A DNA stretch of 34,955 bases from Staphylococcus epidermidis (GTDB taxonomy: Bacteria; Bacillota_I; Bacilli_A; RFN20; CAG-826): the NCBI GenBank assembly GCA_945870555.1, contig CAMBSI010000006.1:1-34955 (forward strand), written 5' to 3'. Made by a program: the position numbers and the translations under genes. The notes under the pieces are model-generated. The model was not told the DNA's origin. It did not search any database and saw nothing but the letters and a program-made list of their open reading frames with translations. Positions 17,647-27,106 of the stretch are shown here, piece after piece (position 1 is the stretch's first letter; the number at the start of each line of letters is the position of its first letter).

Positions 17647-18617
17647 AAACCGACTGCCTTTTTAACGCGTTGCAACGTTGCATTCGCAACGAGTTGAGCT
17701 CTTTTTGCACCTTGTTGAAGGACATCATGAACCAACCCGCTCTTGAGCACTTCAAGATAACGTTTTTGTAGTGCCCCAATTTTTTCAACCACGACATCTG
17801 CGACTTTACCTTTGAATTGACCATAGGTGAGTCCTTGAACGCTGGCAACCGTTTGTTCGATGGTTTGATCCGTTAAACCGGATAGAATGCTTAATAAATT
17901 ACTAATTCCTGGTTTGGACTGTTCATCATAACGAATGCTTGTATCCGAATCGGTAACCGCTGACATGATTTTCTTACGGATAATTAATAAATCTTCTTTT
18001 AATTCAATATTACCTTTTGGATCAGATTTAGACATTTTTTTACTTGGATCTGATAAGGACATGATGCGAGAACCTGTTGCACCCAATTGAGCTTTTGGCA
18101 TCACCAATACATCACCAAATCGATGATTAAAACGTTGAACTAAATCCCTGGTTAACTCCAAATGTTGAACTTGGTCTTCTCCAACCGGAACCACCTGGGC
18201 ATCATATAAAAGAATATCGCTTGCCATTAAAACTGGATAAGCAAACAGTCCAAGACCGATTGCAGAATCTTTCATCTGTATGGATTTTTCTTTAAATTGG
18301 GTCATGCGTGACAACTCACCCATATAGATGAAATTTTGAAGAATAGCATTTAATTCGGCGTGAGCCGAAACTTGAGATTGTAAAAAGATGGTGCTTTGAT
18401 TCGGATCTAATCCCGCGGCAAGATAAAAAGCCGCAAGATCAATTGCATATTCTTTTAGCAACGTTGGTTCAATCGGTAAGGTTAATGCATGAAGATCGGC
18501 AATAAATAAAAACGTTTGATATTGGTTTTGAAAACCGGGAAATCGGCGTAATGCCCCTAAGTAATTTCCTAAGGTTAATCCACCCGTTGGTTTAATGCCA
18601 CTAATCATTCTCGTCAT
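17637..18617 (-). CDS. trpS: Tryptophanyl-tRNA synthetase
   Basis: SGIKPTGGLTLGNYLGALR, ADLHALT, PVGEDQVQHLELTRDLVQRFN, KKMSKSD. Confidence 0.97.
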   Translation of the reverse strand: MTRMISGIKPTGGLTLGNYLGALRRFPGFQNQYQTFLFIADLHALTLPIEPTLLKEYAIDLAAFYLAAGLDPNQSTIFLQSQVSAHAELNAILQNFIYMGELSRMTQFKEKSIQMKDSAIGLGLFAYPVLMASDILLYDAQVVPVGEDQVQHLELTRDLVQRFNHRFGDVLVMPKAQLGATGSRIMSLSDPSKKMSKSDPKGNIELKEDLLIIRKKIMSAVTDSDTSIRYDEQSKPGISNLLSILSGLTDQTIEQTVASVQGLTYGQFKGKVADVVVEKIGALQKRYLEVLKSGLVHDVLQQGAKRAQLVANATLQRVKKAVGLWS

Positions 18618-18724
18618 AATCTTTTGTTTTTTTCTCTTTTCAAATCATTTTAGCAAATCTAACGTAAAGTTTCGATAAACATTAGGAAATCAGTACCCAA
18701 AAGGGTATAATTTGATGAGCATTT

Positions 18725-19159
18725 ATGGTTAAAATCTACACCTCACCAAGTTGTTCAAGTTGCCGAAAGGTAAAAAAATGGTTCGAACTTCAAGGCATCA
18801 TTTATGAAGAACGAAACATCTTTTCTGCAACCTTAAATGAAAACGAACTAAAAGAAATGTTAGCAAAAACTGAAAATGGTACGGAAGATATCATTTCCAC
18901 GCGAAGTAAAATCATCAAAGAACAAAATCTGGATGTGGAAAATTTAAGTATTTCACAATTGGTTACCTTTATTCGCGAAAATCCTTCGGTTCTGAAAAGA
19001 CCAATTATGGTCGATGACCGCCGAATTCAAGTTGGTTATAACGAAGAAGAAATTAGAACCTTCATTCCAGTGAATAAACGCCAATCATCTTTTAAAGAAA
19101 AAAACTTGAATCTAGATAAAAAGAAAAAACACATGACGACTGACCTAGGCGAAGAGTAG
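18725..19159 (+). CDS. spx: Spx/ArsC-family transcriptional regulator
   Basis: MVKIYTSPSCSSCRKVKKWFE (CxxC), TRSKIIKE, LVTFIRENPSVLKRPIMVDDRRIQVGYNEEEIRTFIP. Confidence 0.92.
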   Translation: MVKIYTSPSCSSCRKVKKWFELQGIIYEERNIFSATLNENELKEMLAKTENGTEDIISTRSKIIKEQNLDVENLSISQLVTFIRENPSVLKRPIMVDDRRIQVGYNEEEIRTFIPVNKRQSSFKEKNLNLDKKKKHMTTDLGEE

Positions 19160-19160
19160 T

Positions 19161-19739
19161 TTATTTTTTTAAAGTTTTGATGGCACGAGCATATTTAGAA
19201 ACATGATTGGCTTTGTATTCAATTTTGGCTTTTTCACAAAGTAGCTTTAGCGTTTCTGCTGCATGCTTTAAAGACGATTCTTCGCTTTCAACCTCATAGT
19301 CGGTAATCCCGTGGTATAAATTTTTATCTAAGCAAACATGACGGCCTTCAAACTTGGTTTCATATCGTTCTGTGGTCAATTGAGTAACGATGGATAGTTG
19401 TTTCGTTTGAAAATCAAACATGTCTAAAAAGTCATGGATGATTCCTTGGGGAAACATTCTTTTTTCTTTAAATAAACGATAGGCAGCTTCCGAAATAACC
19501 TGATTTTTTTCTAAGGTTCCTTCTGCCATTGGTGATTTTAATGTGAGCGTATAAGTTTGATTTAGTTCTCGAATCCTCAATGCAAAGCCAAAGGTTCGTA
19601 ATGACCCTTGTTGATCATCCACATAATAATTGGTCTGGGTTACTTTGATTTTTTCTTGAATACCAAGAATTGATTTTAATTTTAGAAAATCGCTTTCATT
19701 AACTAGGATTTTTGCTTCAATTTCAATATTGGTTGACAT
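19161..19739 (-). CDS. CYTH-domain protein
   Basis: Start trimmed to MSTNIEIEAKILVNESDF (EIEAK CYTH signature); TYTLTLKSP, CLDKNLYHGITDYEVESEES. Confidence 0.9.
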   Translation of the reverse strand: MSTNIEIEAKILVNESDFLKLKSILGIQEKIKVTQTNYYVDDQQGSLRTFGFALRIRELNQTYTLTLKSPMAEGTLEKNQVISEAAYRLFKEKRMFPQGIIHDFLDMFDFQTKQLSIVTQLTTERYETKFEGRHVCLDKNLYHGITDYEVESEESSLKHAAETLKLLCEKAKIEYKANHVSKYARAIKTLKK

Positions 19740-19808
19740 GATGAGTTCCTCTTTAAAAGTCTTTCCATGAATATGATAAAATAAAAACAAGAAAATATAC
19801 CAAACTTT

Positions 19809-20600
19809 ATGAAATATGCATTTATGACGCGTGAAGATGAACATTCACGATTATTGAAATCAAAGTTAGAAAAGAAACTTAATATTGCTGGCCATATTTT
19901 CGATTTACAAAAACCAGATATCTTAATTTTTATTGGTGGGGATGGAACTTTTCTAAGATCCATTCAAACTTATCTTCATCACCTTTCATCCATCGTCTTT
20001 GTTGGTATTCATACTGGCACACTTGGTTTCTTTTGTGAATTTACCCCAAATGAACTCGATGATTTGGTAAAAGCAATTCCTACGATGAATAAATCGAGTG
20101 AAAAGTATGCACTCATTGAGTTAACCCTACATGGTAAAAAAAAGCAAAGCTTTTATGCGGTGAATGAAGTCCGTGTTGAAAATCCATTTCAAACATTTGT
20201 AACGGATGTACAAGTTGATCATCAGCATGTCCAAACTTTTCGTGGAACTGGATTAATTGTTGCCTCTACCCTAGGCAGTAGTGCCTACAATAAAAGTTTA
20301 GGTGGTGCCTTGGTGGATGTCACCATGCCAACGCTACAACTGACTGAAATGGCAACGATTCAAAACAATGCATACCGATCATTAGGAAGCTCTTTGGTCC
20401 TTGATCAAAAAAGAATCATTTCTTTCCAAGGTGACTTTAAAAAGGCTATTTTTGGTTATGATTATTTACTTGTCAATCCTGAAGAACAAATTGAAAAAGT
20501 GACCGTCCAATTAAGTGAAAAAACATTTCGCCTATTCCATCAACAACAACATCCTTACTTTGACACATTAAAGAAAACGTTTGTTAAAAATACTAATTAA
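19809..20600 (+). CDS. nadK: NAD kinase
   Basis: DILIFIGGDGTFLRSIQTY, GIHTGTLGFFCEF, NEVRVENPFQTF, GTGLIVASTLGSSAYNKSLGGA. Confidence 0.96.
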   Translation: MKYAFMTREDEHSRLLKSKLEKKLNIAGHIFDLQKPDILIFIGGDGTFLRSIQTYLHHLSSIVFVGIHTGTLGFFCEFTPNELDDLVKAIPTMNKSSEKYALIELTLHGKKKQSFYAVNEVRVENPFQTFVTDVQVDHQHVQTFRGTGLIVASTLGSSAYNKSLGGALVDVTMPTLQLTEMATIQNNAYRSLGSSLVLDQKRIISFQGDFKKAIFGYDYLLVNPEEQIEKVTVQLSEKTFRLFHQQQHPYFDTLKKTFVKNTN

Positions 20601-22270
20601 CCGCGATTCATAATTACAGGAATAATCATCGGATTTCTTTGGGTTTTAATAAATAAATATTTCCCAACGACTTCTTTGATTGCGTTCTTTAGTTCGGAAA
20701 AAGAAACACGATTTTTCATCATTAATTTCAATCGTTCATCAAGTTTTAATTCCGCATTTTTTAGCATTTCATTGGCAGACTGAAAAACGAATCCCAATGC
20801 AGTAATTGTCGGTCTTAACAAAAGTAAATTATTTTTGGCATCGATGACGATGGCTACCGATACCACCCCATCTTCCGCTAGAATTTTGCGATCACGAATG
20901 ACTGCAGTTGATAAACCATTGATATCTTTACCATCGATATAAACAGCTTCTGCTGGAACGGATCCGCCTCTTGTAATCGCATGGTTTTTAAGGACTAAAA
21001 CATCGCCGTTACGACAAATAAATGAATTTTGTTTAGGTATGCCGAGGGTTTCTGCGATTTCAGTGTGTAACTTTAGCATGCGATATTCTCCATGCATTGG
21101 CATGAAAAAATGAGGCTTAAATAGTTTTAGCATTAAGCGTAATTCTTGTCTTGCAGGGTGACCTGAAGAGTGAACATTAAATAAAATTGAATTGGTTAAA
21201 ACGTTTGCTCCTGCACGTGTTAATTGATTCACGACGCGATTGATACTTAATCCATTCCCAGGAATTGGACTAGAAGAGAAGACCACGGTATCTCCAGGAA
21301 CAATTTTGACTTGCCGGTGTTCGCCTTTGGCAATGCGCGATAGTGCTGCCATCGGTTCGCCTTGAGATCCAGTACAGATAATCACGGTTTCTTCTAAGCG
21401 CAATGTACGAATATCTTCAGAGGCAACAATTGAAGAATCAGGAATTTTAATGTAACCTAATTGCCGTGACATACTGACCGCATTTTCCATGGATCGGCCA
21501 ATAATCACAAGTTTCTTTTTATGACTTACCGCCGCCTCAACAATTTGTTGAATTCGCGATATATTACTAGAAAAGGTTGAAACAATTAATCGTCCTGGTG
21601 CATTTTCAAAAATATCATTGATCGCTGAAATCACACTACGTTCGGACGGTGTATAACCCTCGATTTCTGCATTGGTTGAATCCGAAAGAAGAAGATCAAC
21701 GCCTTCGGTTCCAAGTCGAGCAATTTTTCCAAGATTGATTTCTGCACCCACAGGGGTGAGATCAATTTTAAAGTCTCCTGTGGTTACCACTCTTCCTTCA
21801 GAGGTATCCACACATACACCAAAACAATCAGGGATGGAATGCGTCATACTAAAAAAACTAATTTTTAATTCATTGATGTTTAAAATCGTATCTTCATCAT
21901 ATTCAACAATTTTTACCGGTTCTTTGATGCGTTGGTCTTGTAATTTGTGGCGAATAAATGCGGCTGCAAGTCTTGGTGCATAAATCACAGGAACAAAGAC
22001 GTGTTGCACTAAAAAAGGAATTCCACCGATATGATCTTCGTGGCCGTGCGTGATAATTAAAGCGCGAAATTTTCTTTGATTATTTTTGATATGTGAATAG
22101 TCAGGGATAACATAATCAACACCTGGAAGATCTTCTTCAGGAAAACGAACACCTGCATCAATCATGATGAGGGTTTTTTCGGATTCAACACAATAGGTGT
22201 TTTTTCCTACTTCCCCAAGCCCTCCCAGGGCAAAAATAGACACGCCTTCTTGACCAGGATTAAACGCCAT
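20597..22270 (-). CDS. rnjA: Ribonuclease J
   Basis: ALGGLGEVGKNTYCVE, IITHGHEDHIGGIPFL, VDLLLSDSTNAEIEGYTPSERSV, NVHSSGHPARQELRLMLKLFKPHFFMPMHGEYRML. Confidence 0.96.
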   Translation of the reverse strand: MAFNPGQEGVSIFALGGLGEVGKNTYCVESEKTLIMIDAGVRFPEEDLPGVDYVIPDYSHIKNNQRKFRALIITHGHEDHIGGIPFLVQHVFVPVIYAPRLAAAFIRHKLQDQRIKEPVKIVEYDEDTILNINELKISFFSMTHSIPDCFGVCVDTSEGRVVTTGDFKIDLTPVGAEINLGKIARLGTEGVDLLLSDSTNAEIEGYTPSERSVISAINDIFENAPGRLIVSTFSSNISRIQQIVEAAVSHKKKLVIIGRSMENAVSMSRQLGYIKIPDSSIVASEDIRTLRLEETVIICTGSQGEPMAALSRIAKGEHRQVKIVPGDTVVFSSSPIPGNGLSINRVVNQLTRAGANVLTNSILFNVHSSGHPARQELRLMLKLFKPHFFMPMHGEYRMLKLHTEIAETLGIPKQNSFICRNGDVLVLKNHAITRGGSVPAEAVYIDGKDINGLSTAVIRDRKILAEDGVVSVAIVIDAKNNLLLLRPTITALGFVFQSANEMLKNAELKLDERLKLMMKNRVSFSELKNAIKEVVGKYLFIKTQRNPMIIPVIMNRG

Positions 22271-22356
22271 AAAAAACTCCTTTATTTAAGTTGATGATTG
22301 TATGCATCGTCTCAATTGATTAAATTGTATATAAACCACGACAAATTGTAAAGGAA

Positions 22357-22902
22357 TTATAGTAGTTCTGTATTTGGTTGTTCTTGAAAAGGATCAATTT
22401 TATCCAAGTGATCGTAAAATAAAACACCATTTAAATGATCGATTTCATGTTGCAATACAATCGCATCAAATCCTTCAGCTTTGATGATTACTTCTTTTTT
22501 TTGTAAAAGATCATAGGCTTTGACGGTAATTTTGTTCGCTCGATAGACAAAACCGGGGTGCTCAATAGGTACGGATAAACAACCTTCACCAGATTGAATC
22601 GCTATTTTTTTTACCGATTGAGAAACAATGATTGGATTTGCCAAGGCGTATTCAACTTTCAATTCATCTTTTTGGTAACTTATTGCAGTTAATCGTTTAC
22701 TAATACCCACTTGTGGGGCAGCTAGGCCAATGCCTTCTCGAATCTGATGCTTCTCTGCGTAAACTTTATCTTGTGATAAATGAACATAATTTAATAGTTC
22801 CATGAGTAATTCCGTATCTTCTTTGGTTAAAGGTATTGGAACTGGGGTTGCCCTTTTTCTTAAAATTGGATGTGGGTCTTGGATGACTTTCAGTCGTTTC
22901 AT
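22357..22902 (-). CDS. def: Peptide deformylase
   Basis: GIGLAAPQVGISKR, EGCLSVP, LQHEIDHLNGVLFYD. Confidence 0.97.
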   Translation of the reverse strand: MKRLKVIQDPHPILRKRATPVPIPLTKEDTELLMELLNYVHLSQDKVYAEKHQIREGIGLAAPQVGISKRLTAISYQKDELKVEYALANPIIVSQSVKKIAIQSGEGCLSVPIEHPGFVYRANKITVKAYDLLQKKEVIIKAEGFDAIVLQHEIDHLNGVLFYDHLDKIDPFQEQPNTELL

Positions 22903-22966
22903 AGGGATACTTTATCATATCTTATCTCGATTCGTGAACCATAATTGGATGTGATAAAGTATCTAT

Positions 22967-23326
22967 ATGAGTTATGCAGACGTCATTACATTGGCCCAAC
23001 AATTAAAAGAAACTTTAGAAGCGGATTCAAGGGTTGTTTTGTTAATGACGCTTGATCAAAAACTTAATCAAAGTCAAAGCCTGTTAATGTTGACCGATCA
23101 ATATCATCGAGCGCAACAAAATTATCAAAGTATGTGGGAAAGTTACGGTGATGAAAGTCCCCATTTATTAAGGGCAAGAGCAGAACTCCACCAAGTGAAA
23201 ATTCAAGTTGATACCAATCCATTGGTGAGAGACTATTTAAAAGCATATGGTCAAGTCAGAGAAATATACCAAACCATCCAACAAAAAGTTTTTTCACCTT
23301 TTAAGTCACATCCTCCTGGTTGTTGA
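22967..23326 (+). CDS. YlbF/YmcA-family protein
   Basis: Helical DUF964/YlbF-like composition, syntenic with rsmD-coaD as in Bacillus ylbF-ylbG-rsmD-coaD. Confidence 0.75.
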   Translation: MSYADVITLAQQLKETLEADSRVVLLMTLDQKLNQSQSLLMLTDQYHRAQQNYQSMWESYGDESPHLLRARAELHQVKIQVDTNPLVRDYLKAYGQVREIYQTIQQKVFSPFKSHPPGC

Positions 23327-23328
23327 AG

Positions 23329-23877
23329 ATGTTAAGAATCATTGCAGGTAAGTTCCGAACGAGACTGATTAAACAACCACCTTTATCATTGACACGAGCA
23401 ACAAAAGATCGGGTTAGAGCAGGCGTTTTTTCCGCTTTGGGTTTTCAAATAATGGGGGCAAAAGTTCTTGATCTGTTTGCTGGTAGTGGCGCTTATGGCA
23501 TCGAAGCATTGTCCCGTGGTGCAGCGTCGGTGGTATTGAATGACCAGGACTCACTATCTATTTCCATCATTCAAGAGAACTTAAAAACTCTCGCGATTAC
23601 GCATGCAAAAGTAAACAAATTAGATGCGATTGCCTGTTTACAAGAATTACAAAACGAACACCTCTTATTTGATGTGATTTTTTTAGATCCACCTTATGAA
23701 AGCCCAATTTTAAAAGTTTGTGTCGACTTGATTTTAGAAAAAGAACTCCTTGCCCCAAAAGGTGTTTTGATTATTGAATCAGAATCAAACGAACGTTTTC
23801 TTTCAAAAGACAAATTCAAGGTGAAAGCATATAATTATGGAAGAACCAATATAGAAATTGGATGGAAAACATCATGA
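23329..23877 (+). CDS. rsmD: 16S rRNA (guanine966-N2)-methyltransferase RsmD
   Basis: MLRIIAGKFRTRLI, VLDLFAGSGAYGIEALSRGA, DVIFLDPPYE. Confidence 0.94.
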   Translation: MLRIIAGKFRTRLIKQPPLSLTRATKDRVRAGVFSALGFQIMGAKVLDLFAGSGAYGIEALSRGAASVVLNDQDSLSISIIQENLKTLAITHAKVNKLDAIACLQELQNEHLLFDVIFLDPPYESPILKVCVDLILEKELLAPKGVLIIESESNERFLSKDKFKVKAYNYGRTNIEIGWKTS

Positions 23878-24371
23878 AAATTGCAATTTATCCAGGAAGT
23901 TTTGATCCCATCACGAACGGACACTTAGATGTGTTAAAACGATCACTGACGATTTTTGATCAAGTGATTTTATTGTTAGCCATTCATCCAACCAAGGTTT
24001 CTAGTTTTTCCGTAAATGATCGGTTAGCGATGTTAAAGGCGGTTGCCTTAACCTTCCCTAAGAATCAAGTCATCGTCGATTCAACTTCAGGACTAACCGT
24101 TCAATATGCTGAATCTAAAGGTGCCATTGCTTTGGTTAGAGGTCTTAGAGCTGTGCCAGATTTCGAATATGAACATGAAATTTATTCGGGTAATCAATTC
24201 ATTAATCCGAAAATTGAAATGGTCTTTTTCATGGCTAAAAATGACCATGAAATGATTTCCTCTTCCTTGATTAAGCAACTTCACCAAAACGGCATTGATG
24301 TATCTGAATTAATTCCAAAAGAAGTTAAGCCATTCTTAAAGCAACTAAAAGCATTTACCGTAAATAAATAA
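23874..24371 (+). CDS. coaD: Phosphopantetheine adenylyltransferase
   Basis: MKIAIYPGSFDPITNGHLDVLKRS, LVRGLRAVPDFEYEHEI, ISSSLIKQL; ATGA overlap with the rsmD stop. Confidence 0.97.
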   Translation: MKIAIYPGSFDPITNGHLDVLKRSLTIFDQVILLLAIHPTKVSSFSVNDRLAMLKAVALTFPKNQVIVDSTSGLTVQYAESKGAIALVRGLRAVPDFEYEHEIYSGNQFINPKIEMVFFMAKNDHEMISSSLIKQLHQNGIDVSELIPKEVKPFLKQLKAFTVNK

Positions 24372-25128
24372 AAGATACATGGCGGCCAGTCTTTTGATTG
24401 CGATCATAAGAGAAGTAGTCTTCTTCATTTGAGAACGTATCAAGATTACTGACATGGACGTGTTCTGGCTTTAGTCCTGAATCAATCAATTGCATATAAT
24501 TTAATAACGGAATATCTAAATAATGCTGACCACCAATCTTCTTAATGATGGATTGAAATAAACTTGATTGTTTAAGTAATTGATTTTTTTTCGTTTCATC
24601 AATCGGATGATGTGCAAAATCTAGGGAAGGTCCTAAATAAGCGGTCAGATCGTCGGGCTTAATGTTTACCTCTTTCACCAACTGTTGAATGACCTTTGCT
24701 GTAATGCCTTGAAGACTTCCGGGTGTTCCAGCATGAACGATTGCGATTAAGGGTTGACGACGATGGATTAAGAAAACCGGAACACAATCCGCATGGAAAA
24801 CGCCTAATAGAACTTGTTTATCTTGGGTGTAAAGCGCATCTGCTGCGATACCTTGTTCAAAAGATGTGGAACCTTTTCCACCATCCAAAGATGTGACTTT
24901 TTTTAAATTGGTTGAATGTGACTGATAGGTGAAAACCATCTTTGAAATCGGAACATTGATTAATTGAGAAAACTTGTTACGATTCTCCAACACATGTTTG
25001 CCTTGATCACCAGTATGAAAAGCTAAATTAAACTGGCTATATTCTCCCTTAGAGCTACCGCCATGTCGGGTGGTGGTTCCAGCCAGGACCCTTTTATCAT
25101 CGTGAGCAATCCAAATTGGTTGTTTCAT
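24355..25128 (-). CDS. pgeF: Multicopper polyphenol oxidase/peptidoglycan editing factor family (YfiH/PgeF)
   Basis: FTYQSHSTNLKKV, ADALYTQDKQVLLGVFHADCVPVFL, AIVHAGTPGSLQGITAKVIQQL. Confidence 0.9.
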   Translation of the reverse strand: MKQPIWIAHDDKRVLAGTTTRHGGSSKGEYSQFNLAFHTGDQGKHVLENRNKFSQLINVPISKMVFTYQSHSTNLKKVTSLDGGKGSTSFEQGIAADALYTQDKQVLLGVFHADCVPVFLIHRRQPLIAIVHAGTPGSLQGITAKVIQQLVKEVNIKPDDLTAYLGPSLDFAHHPIDETKKNQLLKQSSLFQSIIKKIGGQHYLDIPLLNYMQLIDSGLKPEHVHVSNLDTFSNEEDYFSYDRNQKTGRHVSFIYLR

Positions 25129-25148
25129 TACTCTACTATTATACAAAA

Positions 25149-25173
25149 AAACGTTTCCAATTTGGAAACGTTT
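25149..25173 (-). terminator. Intrinsic terminator for the downstream - strand gene (25199..25987)
   Basis: AAACGTTTCC/GGAAACGTTT hairpin; T-run on the - strand (plus-strand AAAAAA at 25145-25150). Confidence 0.75.
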
Positions 25174-25198
25174 GATTTAAAAGTGATAGATGAAGATT

Positions 25199-25987
25199 CT
25201 AATCTAAAGAAAATAGGTTTCGATGCATCCATGCATCGGAGAGAATGACTGCTTTATCATAAAGGTTAGCACCTGGTATAGAGATGAGCAATTCAGAAAT
25301 ACCTACTTCTGGGGAATTGGCTGTTAAATCATACATGATAGCAGTTGGCGTAGAAATGGCATTATTTTCGCCACTTTCTAAGGATTCAATCGACGCATCG
25401 GTGAGTTGATTATTCACGCGGTAAGCTGAATTTCTTGCGACTTCAGCGGTTCTTTCCAAAAAGGCAATATTGCGTTGCAGAAATCTTTCAAATGGCGTCG
25501 TGGTTGTATCTTCAGGATAATCATAATTTTCATCTGTGAATATGGTGTAGAAAGTGAACTCACCAAATTGATCTTCGGTAACCGGAACCACGCTATCAAT
25601 TTCTTGAGTACCGAAATATCTTGATGTGTTATCTCTTAATTCTTTAATTCCAGGTTGGGCTGCTTTGCAGAATTGGCAATCTTGTTGAACAAAAATAAGC
25701 ATAAATTTTTCACCAAATTCATCGGAGTCTTCCATCATGGCATCAATCAGTTCTTGAGCATCAGAATTTTCTTCACCTTCTAATTTCTTTTGGAAATTAC
25801 GGTAATAGGATTCTGCACTGTTGATGTTTTCGGCAATGCCATTAACCCATTCCGTAATGGTTGGGATGGAAAAAATGATTGCAAAAATAGTTCCAACAAT
25901 TAATAAAGGTTGAACCCATGCTGTTTCTTTAATCCAATTCCATAAACCGCCAAATATTCTTCCAAAAAATCGTCCAATTGGTTTCAT
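25199..25987 (-). CDS. Membrane-anchored thioredoxin-like protein
   Basis: Start MKPIGRFFGRIFG preceded by GGAGG; one TM (VQPLLIVGTIFAIIFSI); FMLIFVQQDCQFCKAAQPGIKELRD (CxxC redox motif); TPTAIMYD cis-Pro-like loop. Confidence 0.65.
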   Translation of the reverse strand: MKPIGRFFGRIFGGLWNWIKETAWVQPLLIVGTIFAIIFSIPTITEWVNGIAENINSAESYYRNFQKKLEGEENSDAQELIDAMMEDSDEFGEKFMLIFVQQDCQFCKAAQPGIKELRDNTSRYFGTQEIDSVVPVTEDQFGEFTFYTIFTDENYDYPEDTTTTPFERFLQRNIAFLERTAEVARNSAYRVNNQLTDASIESLESGENNAISTPTAIMYDLTANSPEVGISELLISIPGANLYDKAVILSDAWMHRNLFSLD

Positions 25988-26124
25988 TTGAAAACCTCCA
26001 GCTAAACTCGTATAGCACGTTAAGTTTACCAAAGACTTCACATATCTTCAATAAAAATTACTACGTTCATACAAAAGGTCAAAAATAAGGTATAATTTCC
26101 TCGATTTCAAAAGGTGGATAAAAA

Positions 26125-27105
26125 ATGAGCACTATATATACTCGCGTTGAAACCTGGTTCAATCTTCGCCCTAAATTAAAGAACTTCACAGAAAACACAT
26201 TTATCTTTCTTGTTTCCTGCTTATCCTCGCTGTTGGCTGCATATGTATTTAGGAGTTTTATTGTTCCGGCAGGAGAACCACTTCCTACGCCCTTAATTAC
26301 TGGTGGCGTCTCGGGAATTTCTCAAATTGTGAACCGTTTTTTTGATTTGTTGAATCTTTTTGACATGATAGAAAATCGTACCATGCAAGCAATTTTATAT
26401 TTTATTTTCAACATACCTATTTTTATTCTTGCTTATACTAAAATTGGTAAGAGATTTGCTATTTTCTCCTTCATCAATGTCATTACGACCTCTTTATTCA
26501 TCGAAATGATTCCCCATGAATGGACTCAGTTAGTTACGATTTCAAGCGACTTATTATCGCGTGCGATTATTGCTGGATTTATTCAAGGACTTGCAAGTTC
26601 ATTGGCATATTTGATGGATATTTCGAGTGGTGGAATGGATGTCATCACGGTCTATTTTGCAAACGTTAAATCCACATCGGTTGGAAAATACGCTTTTGCT
26701 ATTAATGGCATCATCTATTTAGCATTTACAATTTTATATTTGTTAAATACAGACTCAACGACCGGTGCGCTTAATGCGGTTATCTTCTCGGTGATTTATT
26801 CCTTTACAACTTCAAAAGTAGTTGATGCAATCAATATTCGTAACAAAAAAACACAACTTCAAATTATCACGTCAAAAACCGATTTACCAAAAATTTTAAT
26901 GGAAAAATTTTATCATGGTTGCACGGTTGTCCAAGCTAAAGGTGGTTATACCAACGCGGTCAAGTATATCGTTTACATGGTGGTTTCAAGCGGTGAAGTT
27001 GCCAGTGTGGTTCGCCATATTCGCAAGGTTGATCCAGAATCCTTTATAGACGAATCGCCATCCCATCAAGTTTATGGGAAATTCTTTATTAAACCAATCA
27101 AATAA
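26125..27105 (+). CDS. YitT family (DUF161/DUF2179) membrane protein
   Basis: Multi-TM; PLITGGVSGISQI, SSGGMDVITVYFANVKSTSVGKYAFAING, C-terminal DUF2179-like domain; AGGTGG RBS and upstream TATAAT. Confidence 0.88.
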   Translation: MSTIYTRVETWFNLRPKLKNFTENTFIFLVSCLSSLLAAYVFRSFIVPAGEPLPTPLITGGVSGISQIVNRFFDLLNLFDMIENRTMQAILYFIFNIPIFILAYTKIGKRFAIFSFINVITTSLFIEMIPHEWTQLVTISSDLLSRAIIAGFIQGLASSLAYLMDISSGGMDVITVYFANVKSTSVGKYAFAINGIIYLAFTILYLLNTDSTTGALNAVIFSVIYSFTTSKVVDAINIRNKKTQLQIITSKTDLPKILMEKFYHGCTVVQAKGGYTNAVKYIVYMVVSSGEVASVVRHIRKVDPESFIDESPSHQVYGKFFIKPIK

Positions 27106-27106
27106 A

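Noticed and set aside
17477-17848. ORF 17477..17848 (-)
   Set aside because: Out-of-frame ORF spanning the trpS/HAD junction with no coding signature.
18618-18724. Possible T-box upstream of trpS
   Set aside because: Only about 100 nt, no T-box GGTGGNACC motif and no terminator/antiterminator pair; proS also lacks one.
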